NCBI RefSeq assembly: GCF_000719475.1
Contig: NZ_JOGO01000024.1
Coordinates: 20,864-84,863 of the forward strand
Length of the DNA stretch: 64,000 bases
Direction of reading: 5' to 3'
DNA from: Streptomyces sp. NRRL F-5630
GTDB taxonomy: Bacteria > Actinomycetota > Actinomycetes > Streptomycetales > Streptomycetaceae
In this document: positions 25,367-32,308 of the stretch, piece by piece
Numbering within the stretch: the stretch's first letter is position 1
Layout of the letters: every line of letters begins with the position of its first letter
Program-made: the position numbers and the translations under genes
Notes under the pieces: model-generated
Seen by the model: only the letters and a program-made list of their open reading frames with translations
Told to the model about the DNA's origin: nothing
Databases searched by the model: none

Positions 25367-26215
25367 TCAGCGGGCCTCGCTGAGCCGGGACGCACGCAGG
25401 AGGTCGAGCTGATCGGCGCCGCTGGTCCCCGGGGCCGCTGTGTACGTGACGATGCGCAGGTCGGCGCCGGGCACGGTCAGCACGTCGCAGTCCAGCGTGA
25501 TATCACCCAGCTCGGGATGGCTGATCGTCTTGAGATCACCGACCAGCCGGCCGATGCCCGCCACCGACCACAACTCGCCGAAGAAGGACGAGGCCGCCCG
25601 CAAGCCGTCCACGAGCGCCGCCAACTCCTGGTCGGCCGGGTAGCGGGAGACCGCTTCGCGAAGGTCCGCGACGATCGCGGTCTCGAAAGCGTCCGGCCCG
25701 GCTGCCGAGTTGACCGGTCGCAGGTGCCATCGGCCCTCGCCCGTGCCGAAGAGAGCGCGGGCGAGGTTGCGTTCGGCGGGCGGCAACCCGGACGGATCGC
25801 CGTGCAAGGCCGTCCACATGTCGTTCCACCACAGCAGGCTCCAGTCAGCGGCGAACACGCCGATCGGGAGATCGCCGAGGCGCTCGACGAGGCGCCGGAT
25901 GCTCGGCGACACATGGGTGCCGACGAGCTGGTCGCGCGGCGCGAGCAGGCCCGCGGAACGGTAGAGCTGGTCACGTTCGGCGGCGGAGAGCCGCAGCGCG
26001 CGGGCCAGGGCCGAGACGACCTGGGCGGACGGGTGGGTGGCCCGGCCCTGCTCCAGCCGCAGCACGTACTCGTGGGAAAGACCGGCGAGTTCGGCGAGTT
26101 CCTCGCGGCGCAGGCCGGGGGCGCGCCGCCGAGCCGTCCGGGCGTAGCCGGCCTCGGCCGGGTCGAGACGGTCACGCCAGCCGCGTACGAGGGCACCGAA
26201 GCTCAGATCGCTCAC
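25367..26215 (-). CDS. XRE-family regulator with MLTR ligand-binding domain
   Basis: 282 aa. The N-terminal HTH reads ARRRAPGLRREELAELAGLS, HEYVLRLEQGRATHPS, and the C-terminal PAS-like MLTR/MmyB domain is marked by DWSLLWWNDMWTALHGDPSG and ERNLARALFG. It starts with GTG at 26215, overlapping the TGA of the SRPBCC gene by four bases (GTGA), so the two are translationally coupled. Such regulators often control a neighbouring redox enzyme; the coupled SRPBCC protein and nearby aldo/keto reductase are candidates. Confidence 0.88.
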   Translation of the reverse strand: MSDLSFGALVRGWRDRLDPAEAGYARTARRRAPGLRREELAELAGLSHEYVLRLEQGRATHPSAQVVSALARALRLSAAERDQLYRSAGLLAPRDQLVGTHVSPSIRRLVERLGDLPIGVFAADWSLLWWNDMWTALHGDPSGLPPAERNLARALFGTGEGRWHLRPVNSAAGPDAFETAIVADLREAVSRYPADQELAALVDGLRAASSFFGELWSVAGIGRLVGDLKTISHPELGDITLDCDVLTVPGADLRIVTYTAAPGTSGADQLDLLRASRLSEAR

Positions 26216-26709
26216 TCCTTCATGATCGCACCGGGCGTCGCCTCCACCACCGTGACCATCCGGGCGAGCGCGGCGCGCATGTAGCGGGTCCAGAGCGGCT
26301 TGAACGGGCCCGCGACGATCCAGCGGCGACCGGGCAGCGGCCGGAAGTCGTAGGTCCACCGGATCGACGTGCCGGTGCCGTCGGGCAGGAAGGACCACTC
26401 GCCACGCACCCCGGAGACCAGCTTGGCCAGCACGTTGGTGAAGCCGCTGAGCTCGTAGGCGAACCCGTGCCCGTCCACGACCTCGGTGAGCCGCTCGTCG
26501 GCCCTGGAGCCGTCGGTGAACCATGTTTGGCGCGAGAGCCCCGGCCGCTCCCAGGCGCCGGTCTGCTCGCGCACTTCCGCGACGCCGGGGAACGGTCCCC
26601 AGGGCTTGAAGACCTGGGACAGGTCGATCGGCACGATGACCCGGAAGGTGTGGGCGGGGGCGGCCGTCGTACGGGCGAAGACGGTGATCGGAACGCTGTG
26701 TTTCGTCAT
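26212..26709 (-). CDS. SRPBCC-family (polyketide cyclase/START-like) protein
   Basis: 165 aa from MTKHSVPITVFARTT; the open frame extends 36 residues upstream without a plausible start context. A hydrophobic cavity fold is inferred from HTFRVIVPIDLSQVFKPWGP, RQTWFTDGSRADERLTEV, GEWSFLPDGTGTSIRWTYDF and a C-terminal helix ending VEATPGAIMKE. The family binds lipids or other small ligands; no ligand can be named. Coupled to the downstream XRE regulator. Confidence 0.8.
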   Translation of the reverse strand: MTKHSVPITVFARTTAAPAHTFRVIVPIDLSQVFKPWGPFPGVAEVREQTGAWERPGLSRQTWFTDGSRADERLTEVVDGHGFAYELSGFTNVLAKLVSGVRGEWSFLPDGTGTSIRWTYDFRPLPGRRWIVAGPFKPLWTRYMRAALARMVTVVEATPGAIMKE

Positions 26710-26868
26710 GCCCTCAGCATCGCCAGCGATGGCCGCGCGAGGCAGACACCTGTCAGTACATACCCTCGCGGTCTTGGTGCTCCGCCCCCTCGGACCGCGT
26801 CCGGCACGCGGGAGCACGCACCGGACGCCGCGCGGCCGCCCTGCGGACGAGGTGAGATTGAGACAGGC

Positions 26869-27765
26869 CTAGCCGAGCAGGGCCAGGTCCTCCTCGGTGA
26901 GGCGCAGGGCGGCGGCCGCCACGTTCTCCCTCAGATGTGCGGGGTTGCCGGTGCCGGGGATGGCCAGCACGTGGGGGCCCTGGTGGAGGGTCCAGGCGAG
27001 GCGGACCTGGGACGGCGAGGCACCGTGGCGGGCGGCCACCTCGGCGACGGCCCGGTCCGCCGCCCCCTCGGGGGCGTCGGCAACCGCGGTGACCCCGGCG
27101 GGGCCGCCGCCCACCGAGAAGAACGGGACGAAGGCGATGCCCCGCTCGGCGCAGACCTGCCGAATCGCGTCGTCCTCGCGGCGGATGGTGAGCCCGTACT
27201 GGTTCTGCACACACACCACGGGCGCGATGGACAGGGCCTCCTCCACGTGCTCAAGACCGACGTTGGAGATGCCCAGGTGCCGGATGAGGCCCTCCTCGCG
27301 CAGTTCGGCCAGGGCCTCGAACCGCGCCTTGAGGGAGCCCTCGCCGCGTTCGAGGTCGAGGCCGATGCGGAGGTTGACCACGTCGAGGCGGTCCAGGCCG
27401 AGCTGGCGGATGTTCTCCTCGACCTGGCCGCGCAGCTCCTCCTTGGTGTGGGCCCCGATGAAGGCGCCGGACGGGTCGCGGCCGGTCCCGACCTTGGTGG
27501 TGAGGACCAGGTCGTCCGGGTAGGGGGCGAGCGCGGTGTTGATCAGCTCGTTCGCGGAGCGCAGGGAGGAGAAGTAGAAGGAGGCGGTGTCGATGTGGTT
27601 GACGCCCAGTTCGACCGCCTGCTGGAGCACCTCGACGGCCTGCGCGCGGTCGCTCGGGCTGCCGTCGGCCTTGCTGATCAGGCGCATCGCGCCCAGGCCG
27701 AGGCGGTTGACGGTGCGGTCGCCGAGCGTCCAGGTGCCGGCGGCACCGGCGTGGATCGTAGTCAT
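26869..27765 (-). CDS. Aldo/keto reductase
   Basis: 298 aa, a complete TIM-barrel NADPH oxidoreductase. The catalytic Asp-Tyr-Lys region is visible in VNHIDTASFYFSSLRSANEL (Asp, Tyr) and DDLVLTTKVGTGRD (Lys). RLDVVNLRIGL, GLIRHLGISNVGLEHVEEAL, CVQNQYGLTIRREDDA and VLAIPGTGNPAHLRENV (cofactor loop) follow. Its natural substrate is unknown. It is divergent from the regulator at 27862, 96 bases apart, with a 10-bp inverted repeat directly upstream of its start. Confidence 0.9.
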   Translation of the reverse strand: MTTIHAGAAGTWTLGDRTVNRLGLGAMRLISKADGSPSDRAQAVEVLQQAVELGVNHIDTASFYFSSLRSANELINTALAPYPDDLVLTTKVGTGRDPSGAFIGAHTKEELRGQVEENIRQLGLDRLDVVNLRIGLDLERGEGSLKARFEALAELREEGLIRHLGISNVGLEHVEEALSIAPVVCVQNQYGLTIRREDDAIRQVCAERGIAFVPFFSVGGGPAGVTAVADAPEGAADRAVAEVAARHGASPSQVRLAWTLHQGPHVLAIPGTGNPAHLRENVAAAALRLTEEDLALLG

Positions 27766-27821
27766 GGCAGGAAGTCTTCCTCTGCGAAGGCGCCGGGGGC
27801 CGCGGGTGGCAACTTCCTGCC
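27766..27821. promoter_or_regulatory. Inverted repeat between aldo/keto reductase and divergent regulator
   Basis: GGCAGGAAGT at 27766-27775 and ACTTCCTGCC at 27812-27821 are perfect complements 36 bases apart, abutting the reductase start. The direct repeat GGCGCCGGGGG also occurs at 27789 and 27839. A looping or dimer-of-dimers operator is possible. Confidence 0.4.
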
Positions 27822-27861
27822 GCTCTTGGCGGGTCGGCGGCGCCGGGGGAACACTGGGGCC

Positions 27862-28503
27862 ATGAGTGTGGAGAGCGGTGGACGTGTGCTGCGCGGCGAG
27901 GCCGAGGTGTTCGCCCGGGCCGGGCATCTGCTCGCCACGGCGGGTGAGCTGTGGTGCGCGGCGCGGCACCTGAACACCTGGGTCATCGCCCAGGACCTCG
28001 TGAAGCGGCTGGCCGGGACGCCTCCCCGGCTGCGCAAGCTGTACCGGCCGAACGCGCTGATGAGCCCGCGCATGGCAGAGCATCTGCGGGCCGTGGCGGC
28101 AGGCCCCGACGCGCAGGTCCGCATCACGGCCGACAGCGTCAACGAGACGATCATCATCGACCGGCGCTTCGCGATCCTCGCGGGCGACACGAGCGAGGGC
28201 CGCCGCAGCTACAGCGCGGTCTCCGAACCGGTGCTGGTCCAGAACGTCGCCTCGCTCTTCGAGGCGGCCTGGCGGTCGGCGACCGACCTGGCGGTCTACG
28301 ACGTGCGGTACGCGGAGTTGCGCGAGATGGCGCCCCGGGTGCTCGAACTGCTGGCGTCCGGGTGCAAGGACGAGACGGCGGCCCGCGCGCTGGGCCTCGG
28401 GGTGCGCACCTACCGGCGCCGGGTGGCGGAGCTGATGTCCGCGCTGGGCGCGGAGTCCCGTTTCCAGGCCGGTATGCGGGCCCGCGACCTGGGGCTGATC
28501 TAG
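27862..28503 (+). CDS. LuxR-type helix-turn-helix regulator
   Basis: 213 aa. The C-terminal HTH reads RVLELLASGCKDETAARALG, LGVRTYRRRVAELMSALGA, similar to LuxR/FixJ output domains. The first ~140 residues carry no receiver or LuxR autoinducer signature but include AQVRITADSVNETIIIDRRF and LVQNVASLFEAAWRSATDL, as in regulators with an N-terminal TrmB/phospholipase-D-like sensor part. Divergent from the aldo/keto reductase, which it probably controls. Confidence 0.8.
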   Translation: MSVESGGRVLRGEAEVFARAGHLLATAGELWCAARHLNTWVIAQDLVKRLAGTPPRLRKLYRPNALMSPRMAEHLRAVAAGPDAQVRITADSVNETIIIDRRFAILAGDTSEGRRSYSAVSEPVLVQNVASLFEAAWRSATDLAVYDVRYAELREMAPRVLELLASGCKDETAARALGLGVRTYRRRVAELMSALGAESRFQAGMRARDLGLI

Positions 28504-28512
28504 GGCCTGTCT

Positions 28513-28640
28513 TCAATACGGGTGGAGGAAGTCCGCCAGGGCTTGTGTCCGTTCGGCGTTGCTGGAGTGCGGGCGCACGTACGCCCACTCGTCGAGCGGG
28601 ATGCGAGTTGGACGCTCGACCTTGCCGTTCGTCTGCGGAC
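28513..28640 (-). pseudogene. Remnant of an IS481-type transposase (C-terminal end)
   Basis: The minus strand reads RPQTNGKVERPTRIPLDE, then WAYVRPHSSNAERTQALADF and LHPY before a TGA. This matches the end of DDE transposases of the IS481/IS3 type (QTNGKVER with the catalytic Glu, then WAY). The stretch that should follow KVER is shortened, and no N-terminal part is present, so the element is dead. It lies immediately after the LuxR-type gene. Confidence 0.75.
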
Positions 28641-28701
28641 GAGAGGGGCGAGTGCGTTGGTGAACGATCCCGGCAGGTGCGGACGTGGCCGCTGTTTCCG
28701 G

Positions 28702-29277
28702 CTATCCGCGCAGCGTGCCTTCCAGGTGGCCTGATGCCAGGACGTGTCCGGCGAACTGCGGCAGCAGGGCATCGAGGTCCTTCGTCGCGGAGGCATCGGC
28801 TTCCGTGTCGAGTGCGTAGAGGTGGAAGTGGTAGTGGTGCGTGCCGTGGCCGGGCAGCGGCCGGGGACCTTGGTAGCCGCCACGGCCCCGGTGGTCGGGC
28901 AGGTAGGTGAATCGCCGGTTGTCCTCGGTGAGTTCGCCCTCCTCGATACGGGGCGGCCCGGGTGCGAAGAAGGCGGCCATGTGCCGGGTCGGCCTGGAAG
29001 TGGGAGTGTCGGTGTCTTCCATCACGAGCAGCATCTGCCTGGTGCCCGCGGGCGGTTCTTCCCAGGCCAGGGCCGGGGAGATGTTGGGGCCGAGGTCCAT
29101 TGTCGCGTGTTGCGGCGGGATCGTCGCGCCGTGAGTGAAGGCGGGCGAGGTGAGGCCGAGCGTGCCCGTTCGGGCGGTGGCCAGTTCGGGTGCGTTGCTG
29201 ATGCTGTGCGTGGTGCCCGCGCGCTTGCGGCGCAGCAGCAGGCCGAGCGGGTACAGAAGGATCGCGAGCAGTTTCAT
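28702..29277 (-). CDS. PEBP/YbhB-like (Raf kinase inhibitor-like) protein
   Basis: 191 aa. An N-terminal hydrophobic stretch (MKLLAILLYPLGLLLRRKR) precedes the fold. The ligand-pocket signatures are LVMEDTDTPTSRPTRHM, in place of the usual DPDAP, and GPRPLPGHGTHHYHFHLYAL, in place of the GP.PP.G.HRY motif. Bacterial members bind phosphate-headed or other small anions; function is mostly unknown. Its ATG at 29277 overlaps the MFS stop by four bases (ATGA), so it is made with that transporter. Confidence 0.85.
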   Translation of the reverse strand: MKLLAILLYPLGLLLRRKRAGTTHSISNAPELATARTGTLGLTSPAFTHGATIPPQHATMDLGPNISPALAWEEPPAGTRQMLLVMEDTDTPTSRPTRHMAAFFAPGPPRIEEGELTEDNRRFTYLPDHRGRGGYQGPRPLPGHGTHHYHFHLYALDTEADASATKDLDALLPQFAGHVLASGHLEGTLRG

Positions 29278-30746
29278 CGGGAAGTTCCTTCGTTTGCGGT
29301 GCCGGAGTTGCCGGCGGTGCCGGGGCCCTTGTCCTGGGACACGGTGGTGGGGATGGTGCGGTCGAAGAGGGTGGTCAGCACGGTGAGGGCGCCCAGGGCG
29401 AGGACGATCCAGCCCATGTGGTGGAAGCCGGCGTCGGTGACGTGGTCGCCGAAGCTGAGGGCGATGACGCTGGAGGAGAAGATCGCGCCGATGTAGCCGA
29501 AGGTGCGGAACAGTCCGGCGGCGACGCCGACTTCGTCGGCGGAGGTCTGGACGAACAAGGTGGTCTGGTTGGCGAAGTTGCACAGGCCGTTGGGGAAGCC
29601 GAGGACGCCGGTCGTCAGCAGGACCAGTACCAGGGGGCTCCCCTTGTGTGCCGTGAGCATGAGGAGTCCGCCCCCCACCAGCGCGAGGTTCCCGGTCAGC
29701 AGCGGCCGGCGCACCCAGCCGCGCGTGGAGACGAGGCGCGCGAGGATCATGCTGACGGCGGACATCGGCAGCATGATCAGGCCGACCTGGAAAGAGGAGT
29801 AGCCGGCGCTGCCCTCCAGCCACTGGGTGAGGGAGTACATCGAGGCGTACACCCCGAGGCCCACCAGCAACTGGCGTGTGTAGGTACGGCGCAGCGCCGG
29901 GTTGCGGGCGAGGGAACGGACGTCGATCAGGGGTGAGACGGTGCGCCGTTCCCACCAGATGAGCGCGGCGAGCGTGACGAAGGCGAGGGCACCCAGTGGC
30001 CAGGCGGGGTGGTCGAGGTCGTTGAGGAACTGGAGCAGGCACACCACGGACAGGGCGAACAGGGCGATGCCGAGGGGGTCGACGGACGCGAGCGAGCCCT
30101 TGAGGCCACGCGCTTCGGCGGGCGGGTCCTTCTCCACGTTCTTGGCGGCGAAGACCAGGGCGAGGGCGGCCAGGGGCACATTGACGAGGAACAGGGCACG
30201 CCAGCCGAAGGCACCGGCCAGGACACCTCCGAGCGGCAGACCGAGAACGGCGACGATCTGTGAGGCGATGGAGAAGTTGCCCAGCACGGTACTGGGCACG
30301 CCGGTCCTGAGCTGCTCGGCCCGGCGGCGCACCAGCGCCATGGAGGCGGGGTAGCAGGCGGACGAGCCGATGCCGATCAGTGCGCGGGAGAGCAGCAGGA
30401 CCCGGAAACCGGGCGCAACGGCGCCCAACACGCCGCCGGCCAGGAGGATGGTCACGCCGCTGAGGAAGATCTTCCTGGGGCCGAAGATCGTGGCGAGCTT
30501 GCCCATCGTGGGCTGCATGACCGCGCTGCACAGGTACAGCACGGACACCAGGGACGCGGCCGGGCCAGGACCCAGGTGGAAGTCGGCGGCGATCCCGGCG
30601 AGACCGGTGGCGAGCAGGGAACTGTTCACCGGGTTCAACGACGTGCCCAGCATCAACGGGAACGTGAACCGCAGGCCGAACCCGTCACCGGAGGATGCCG
30701 CCGGTTTGGCGGGCGTACCGGGGCGCGAGGGAGGCGAGAGAGACAT
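29274..30746 (-). CDS. MFS transporter, DHA2-type
   Basis: 490 aa. Family marks: FTFPLMLGTSLNPVNSSLLA in helix 1, GKLATIFGPRKIFLSGVT after helix 2, SRALIGIGSSACYPASMALV as the drug-antiporter motif C region, and FLVNVPLAALALVFAAKNVE. The membrane helices continue to LGALTVLTTLFDRTIP, then a polar tail. It is probably a drug or metabolite exporter. It diverges from marR, and the space between holds a long inverted repeat, so MarR repression is likely. Confidence 0.9.
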   Translation of the reverse strand: MSLSPPSRPGTPAKPAASSGDGFGLRFTFPLMLGTSLNPVNSSLLATGLAGIAADFHLGPGPAASLVSVLYLCSAVMQPTMGKLATIFGPRKIFLSGVTILLAGGVLGAVAPGFRVLLLSRALIGIGSSACYPASMALVRRRAEQLRTGVPSTVLGNFSIASQIVAVLGLPLGGVLAGAFGWRALFLVNVPLAALALVFAAKNVEKDPPAEARGLKGSLASVDPLGIALFALSVVCLLQFLNDLDHPAWPLGALAFVTLAALIWWERRTVSPLIDVRSLARNPALRRTYTRQLLVGLGVYASMYSLTQWLEGSAGYSSFQVGLIMLPMSAVSMILARLVSTRGWVRRPLLTGNLALVGGGLLMLTAHKGSPLVLVLLTTGVLGFPNGLCNFANQTTLFVQTSADEVGVAAGLFRTFGYIGAIFSSSVIALSFGDHVTDAGFHHMGWIVLALGALTVLTTLFDRTIPTTVSQDKGPGTAGNSGTANEGTSR

Positions 30747-30812
30747 GGGGCCTCATCGGTCGGGGTGAAAGCGGAAGCAGAGCGCCGCAACGGGGCGTAC
30801 CGGAGGTGCATC

Positions 30813-30852
30813 TTTCTTAGTACGAAACGCCTTCCTTCGTTATACTAAGAAA
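30813..30852. promoter_or_regulatory. MarR-type operator overlapping marR promoter
   Basis: TTTCTTAGTA at 30813-30822 and TACTAAGAAA at 30843-30852 are perfect 10-bp arms with 20 bases between, which themselves contain CGAA and TTCG. TATACT at 30841-30846 is a strong -10, with TTAGTA at 30817-30822 as -35 (18 spacing). Both elements lie inside the repeat arms. The GTG of marR lies 8 bases after the -10, so the mRNA is probably leaderless. Confidence 0.65.
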
Positions 30853-30854
30853 CC

Positions 30855-31310
30855 GTGAGCGCGAACGCAAAGCCCGACCATCCGTCCTCCAGGGACGCCC
30901 AGGCCCTCGGCAGCGAGCTGAGGGTCGCGGTGGCCCGGATCTACAGCCGCTTCCGCTCCGAACGCGGCGAAGGCGAGATGGCCGAGGCGGCTGTCATCGT
31001 GCTCACCGCACTCTTCAAGCACGGCCCGCAGAGCCTGACCGAACTCAGCCGCCGCGCCCGCGTGACACCGAGCTCCATGAGCCAGACCGTCAACCGACTC
31101 GTCTCCGGCGGGCACGCGACACGGCAGAAGGACCCGGAGGACGGGCGCCGCGTCCTCTTCCGCCTCACACCGTCCGGCGCCGAAGTGGCTCGTGGAGCAC
31201 TGGCAACGCGTCAGGACTGGCTGGACGGGCAGCTGGCCCAACTGTCCGACGAAGAGCGGCTGACGCTCCTGCGGGCTTCCCGCATCCTGCGCCGACTCGC
31301 CGACGCCTGA
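30855..31310 (+). CDS. MarR-family transcriptional regulator
   Basis: 151 aa, GTG start. The winged helix is seen in GPQSLTELSRRARVTPSSMS, QTVNRLVSGGHATRQKDPED, GRRVLFRLTPSGAEVARGAL, with the usual DPEDGRR wing. Terminal helices form the dimer interface. It probably represses the divergent MFS-PEBP operon and itself through the 40-bp inverted repeat; the inducer would be a substrate of the pump. Confidence 0.92.
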   Translation: MSANAKPDHPSSRDAQALGSELRVAVARIYSRFRSERGEGEMAEAAVIVLTALFKHGPQSLTELSRRARVTPSSMSQTVNRLVSGGHATRQKDPEDGRRVLFRLTPSGAEVARGALATRQDWLDGQLAQLSDEERLTLLRASRILRRLADA

Positions 31311-31329
31311 GAATCCACGTTCCAGGCGC

Positions 31330-31490
31330 ACCGCGAAACCGTGCCGGCGCGAACCCTGTCCGGCCGGACTCGCGGACCGTCCGGCCCGAGCCGAGGCACC
31401 CGGTTACGGCCCAGGAACACCTGGAACTGCGGGGAGTCACCGCGCTGTCCGGCCGTGATCATCAGCGGCATCTGCTTCTGGGCCTGCTCG
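31330..31490 (-). pseudogene. Remnant of an IS5-type transposase
   Basis: The minus strand reads EQAQKQMPLMITAGQRGDSP, QFQVFLGRNRVPRLGPDGPR, VRPDRVRAGTVSRCAW, the central part of IS5-group transposases (ITAGQRGDSPQF, RVPR, RPDRVRADKAY). The catalytic KAYSS block is corrupted to GTVSRC, and neither end of the element is intact. It lies between marR and the TetR gene. Confidence 0.7.
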
Positions 31491-31544
31491 ACCGGTGGAT
31501 GCGACGTGGACGAGAAGCCCGGCTGGTCAGCGCGTACACCGCCG

Positions 31545-31580
31545 CCGTGAACACGACCGGCCGGGCGGTGGTGTTCACGG
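31545..31580 (-). terminator. Terminator hairpin after the MMPL-linked tetR
   Basis: CCGTGAACAC at 31545-31554 pairs with GTGTTCACGG at 31571-31580, and ACCG/CGGT extend the stem inside. It ends 10 bases beyond the stop of the minus-strand TetR gene. Confidence 0.6.
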
Positions 31581-31589
31581 CCGTCGGCC

Positions 31590-32195
31590 TCAGTCGTGGG
31601 TGGCTCTGGCCGCGTCGATGAGTGCGCGCAGGCAGGTCATCACGTCGTGGTGCAGCCCCGGTGTGTCGCGGAACTGGTGGGCGATGCCGATGTACTGGGC
31701 GAGTGCGGCTCCGACGGCGGCGGCGAGGACGGCGCTGAGGGGTTCGTCGACCGCCAGGCCGGTTTCCGCGCTGAGCCGGGTCGAGGCGACCTGGACGACA
31801 TCGGTCAACTGGCTGCTGCTGAGTGCTTGCAGGCCGGGGTTGGCCTCGTTCATGGCCTTGGTGAGTGCCATGAGTTCCGCGTCGTTGAACTCCGCTTCCG
31901 CCGCGAGCCAGATGTCCACCACGTCGAGGAAGCCGGCCTCGGGGTGCTGTTCGACGGCGTCGGTGAGCCGGGAGGCGACCTCGTTGGCCACGCTCAGCGC
32001 GATGTCGTGCTTGGAGGGGAAGTACTGCTGCACAGTGCGCGGTGCGACGTCGGCGGCGCGTGCGATGTCGGCGATGGTCGTGCCGTCGTAGCCGTGCTCG
32101 GCGAACAGGCGCATGCCGGAGCGGCGGATCGCTTCACGGCGCTTCGCCTTGACGCGTTCACGGTGCGACCCCGATGTCGTCCCAGGTGCGGTCAT
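31590..32195 (-). CDS. TetR-family regulator, divergent from MMPL transporter
   Basis: 201 aa. DNA-binding domain: IRRSGMRLFAEHGYDGTTIA, DIARAADVAPRTVQQYFPSK, residues ~24-62. The ligand domain ends in CLRALIDAARATHD. It is encoded back to back with the large MMPL transporter, and the 113-base gap contains an imperfect TGCG-CTCTGA-CGCA repeat at 32224-32237 that could be its operator. It is expected to repress the transporter until a substrate binds. Confidence 0.9.
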   Translation of the reverse strand: MTAPGTTSGSHRERVKAKRREAIRRSGMRLFAEHGYDGTTIADIARAADVAPRTVQQYFPSKHDIALSVANEVASRLTDAVEQHPEAGFLDVVDIWLAAEAEFNDAELMALTKAMNEANPGLQALSSSQLTDVVQVASTRLSAETGLAVDEPLSAVLAAAVGAALAQYIGIAHQFRDTPGLHHDVMTCLRALIDAARATHD

Positions 32196-32308
32196 ACCGG
32201 AACAGTAACATGGGGCGCGAAACTGCGCTCTGACGCAAAAATGCTATGGTTGGCAGTTATCTCGGGGGTCCGCTCGCTGATCCGACCTGTTCCAAGGAGT
32301 TCGTGGCT

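Noticed and set aside
28522..28734. 70-residue plus-strand ORF after the LuxR-type gene
   Set aside because: It is antisense to the IS481-like transposase remnant, which explains the sequence better.
32246..32308. MMPL start at ATG 32246
   Set aside because: No ribosome site there, and the first 21 residues are not transporter-like; GTG 32309 has AAGGAG at ideal spacing.
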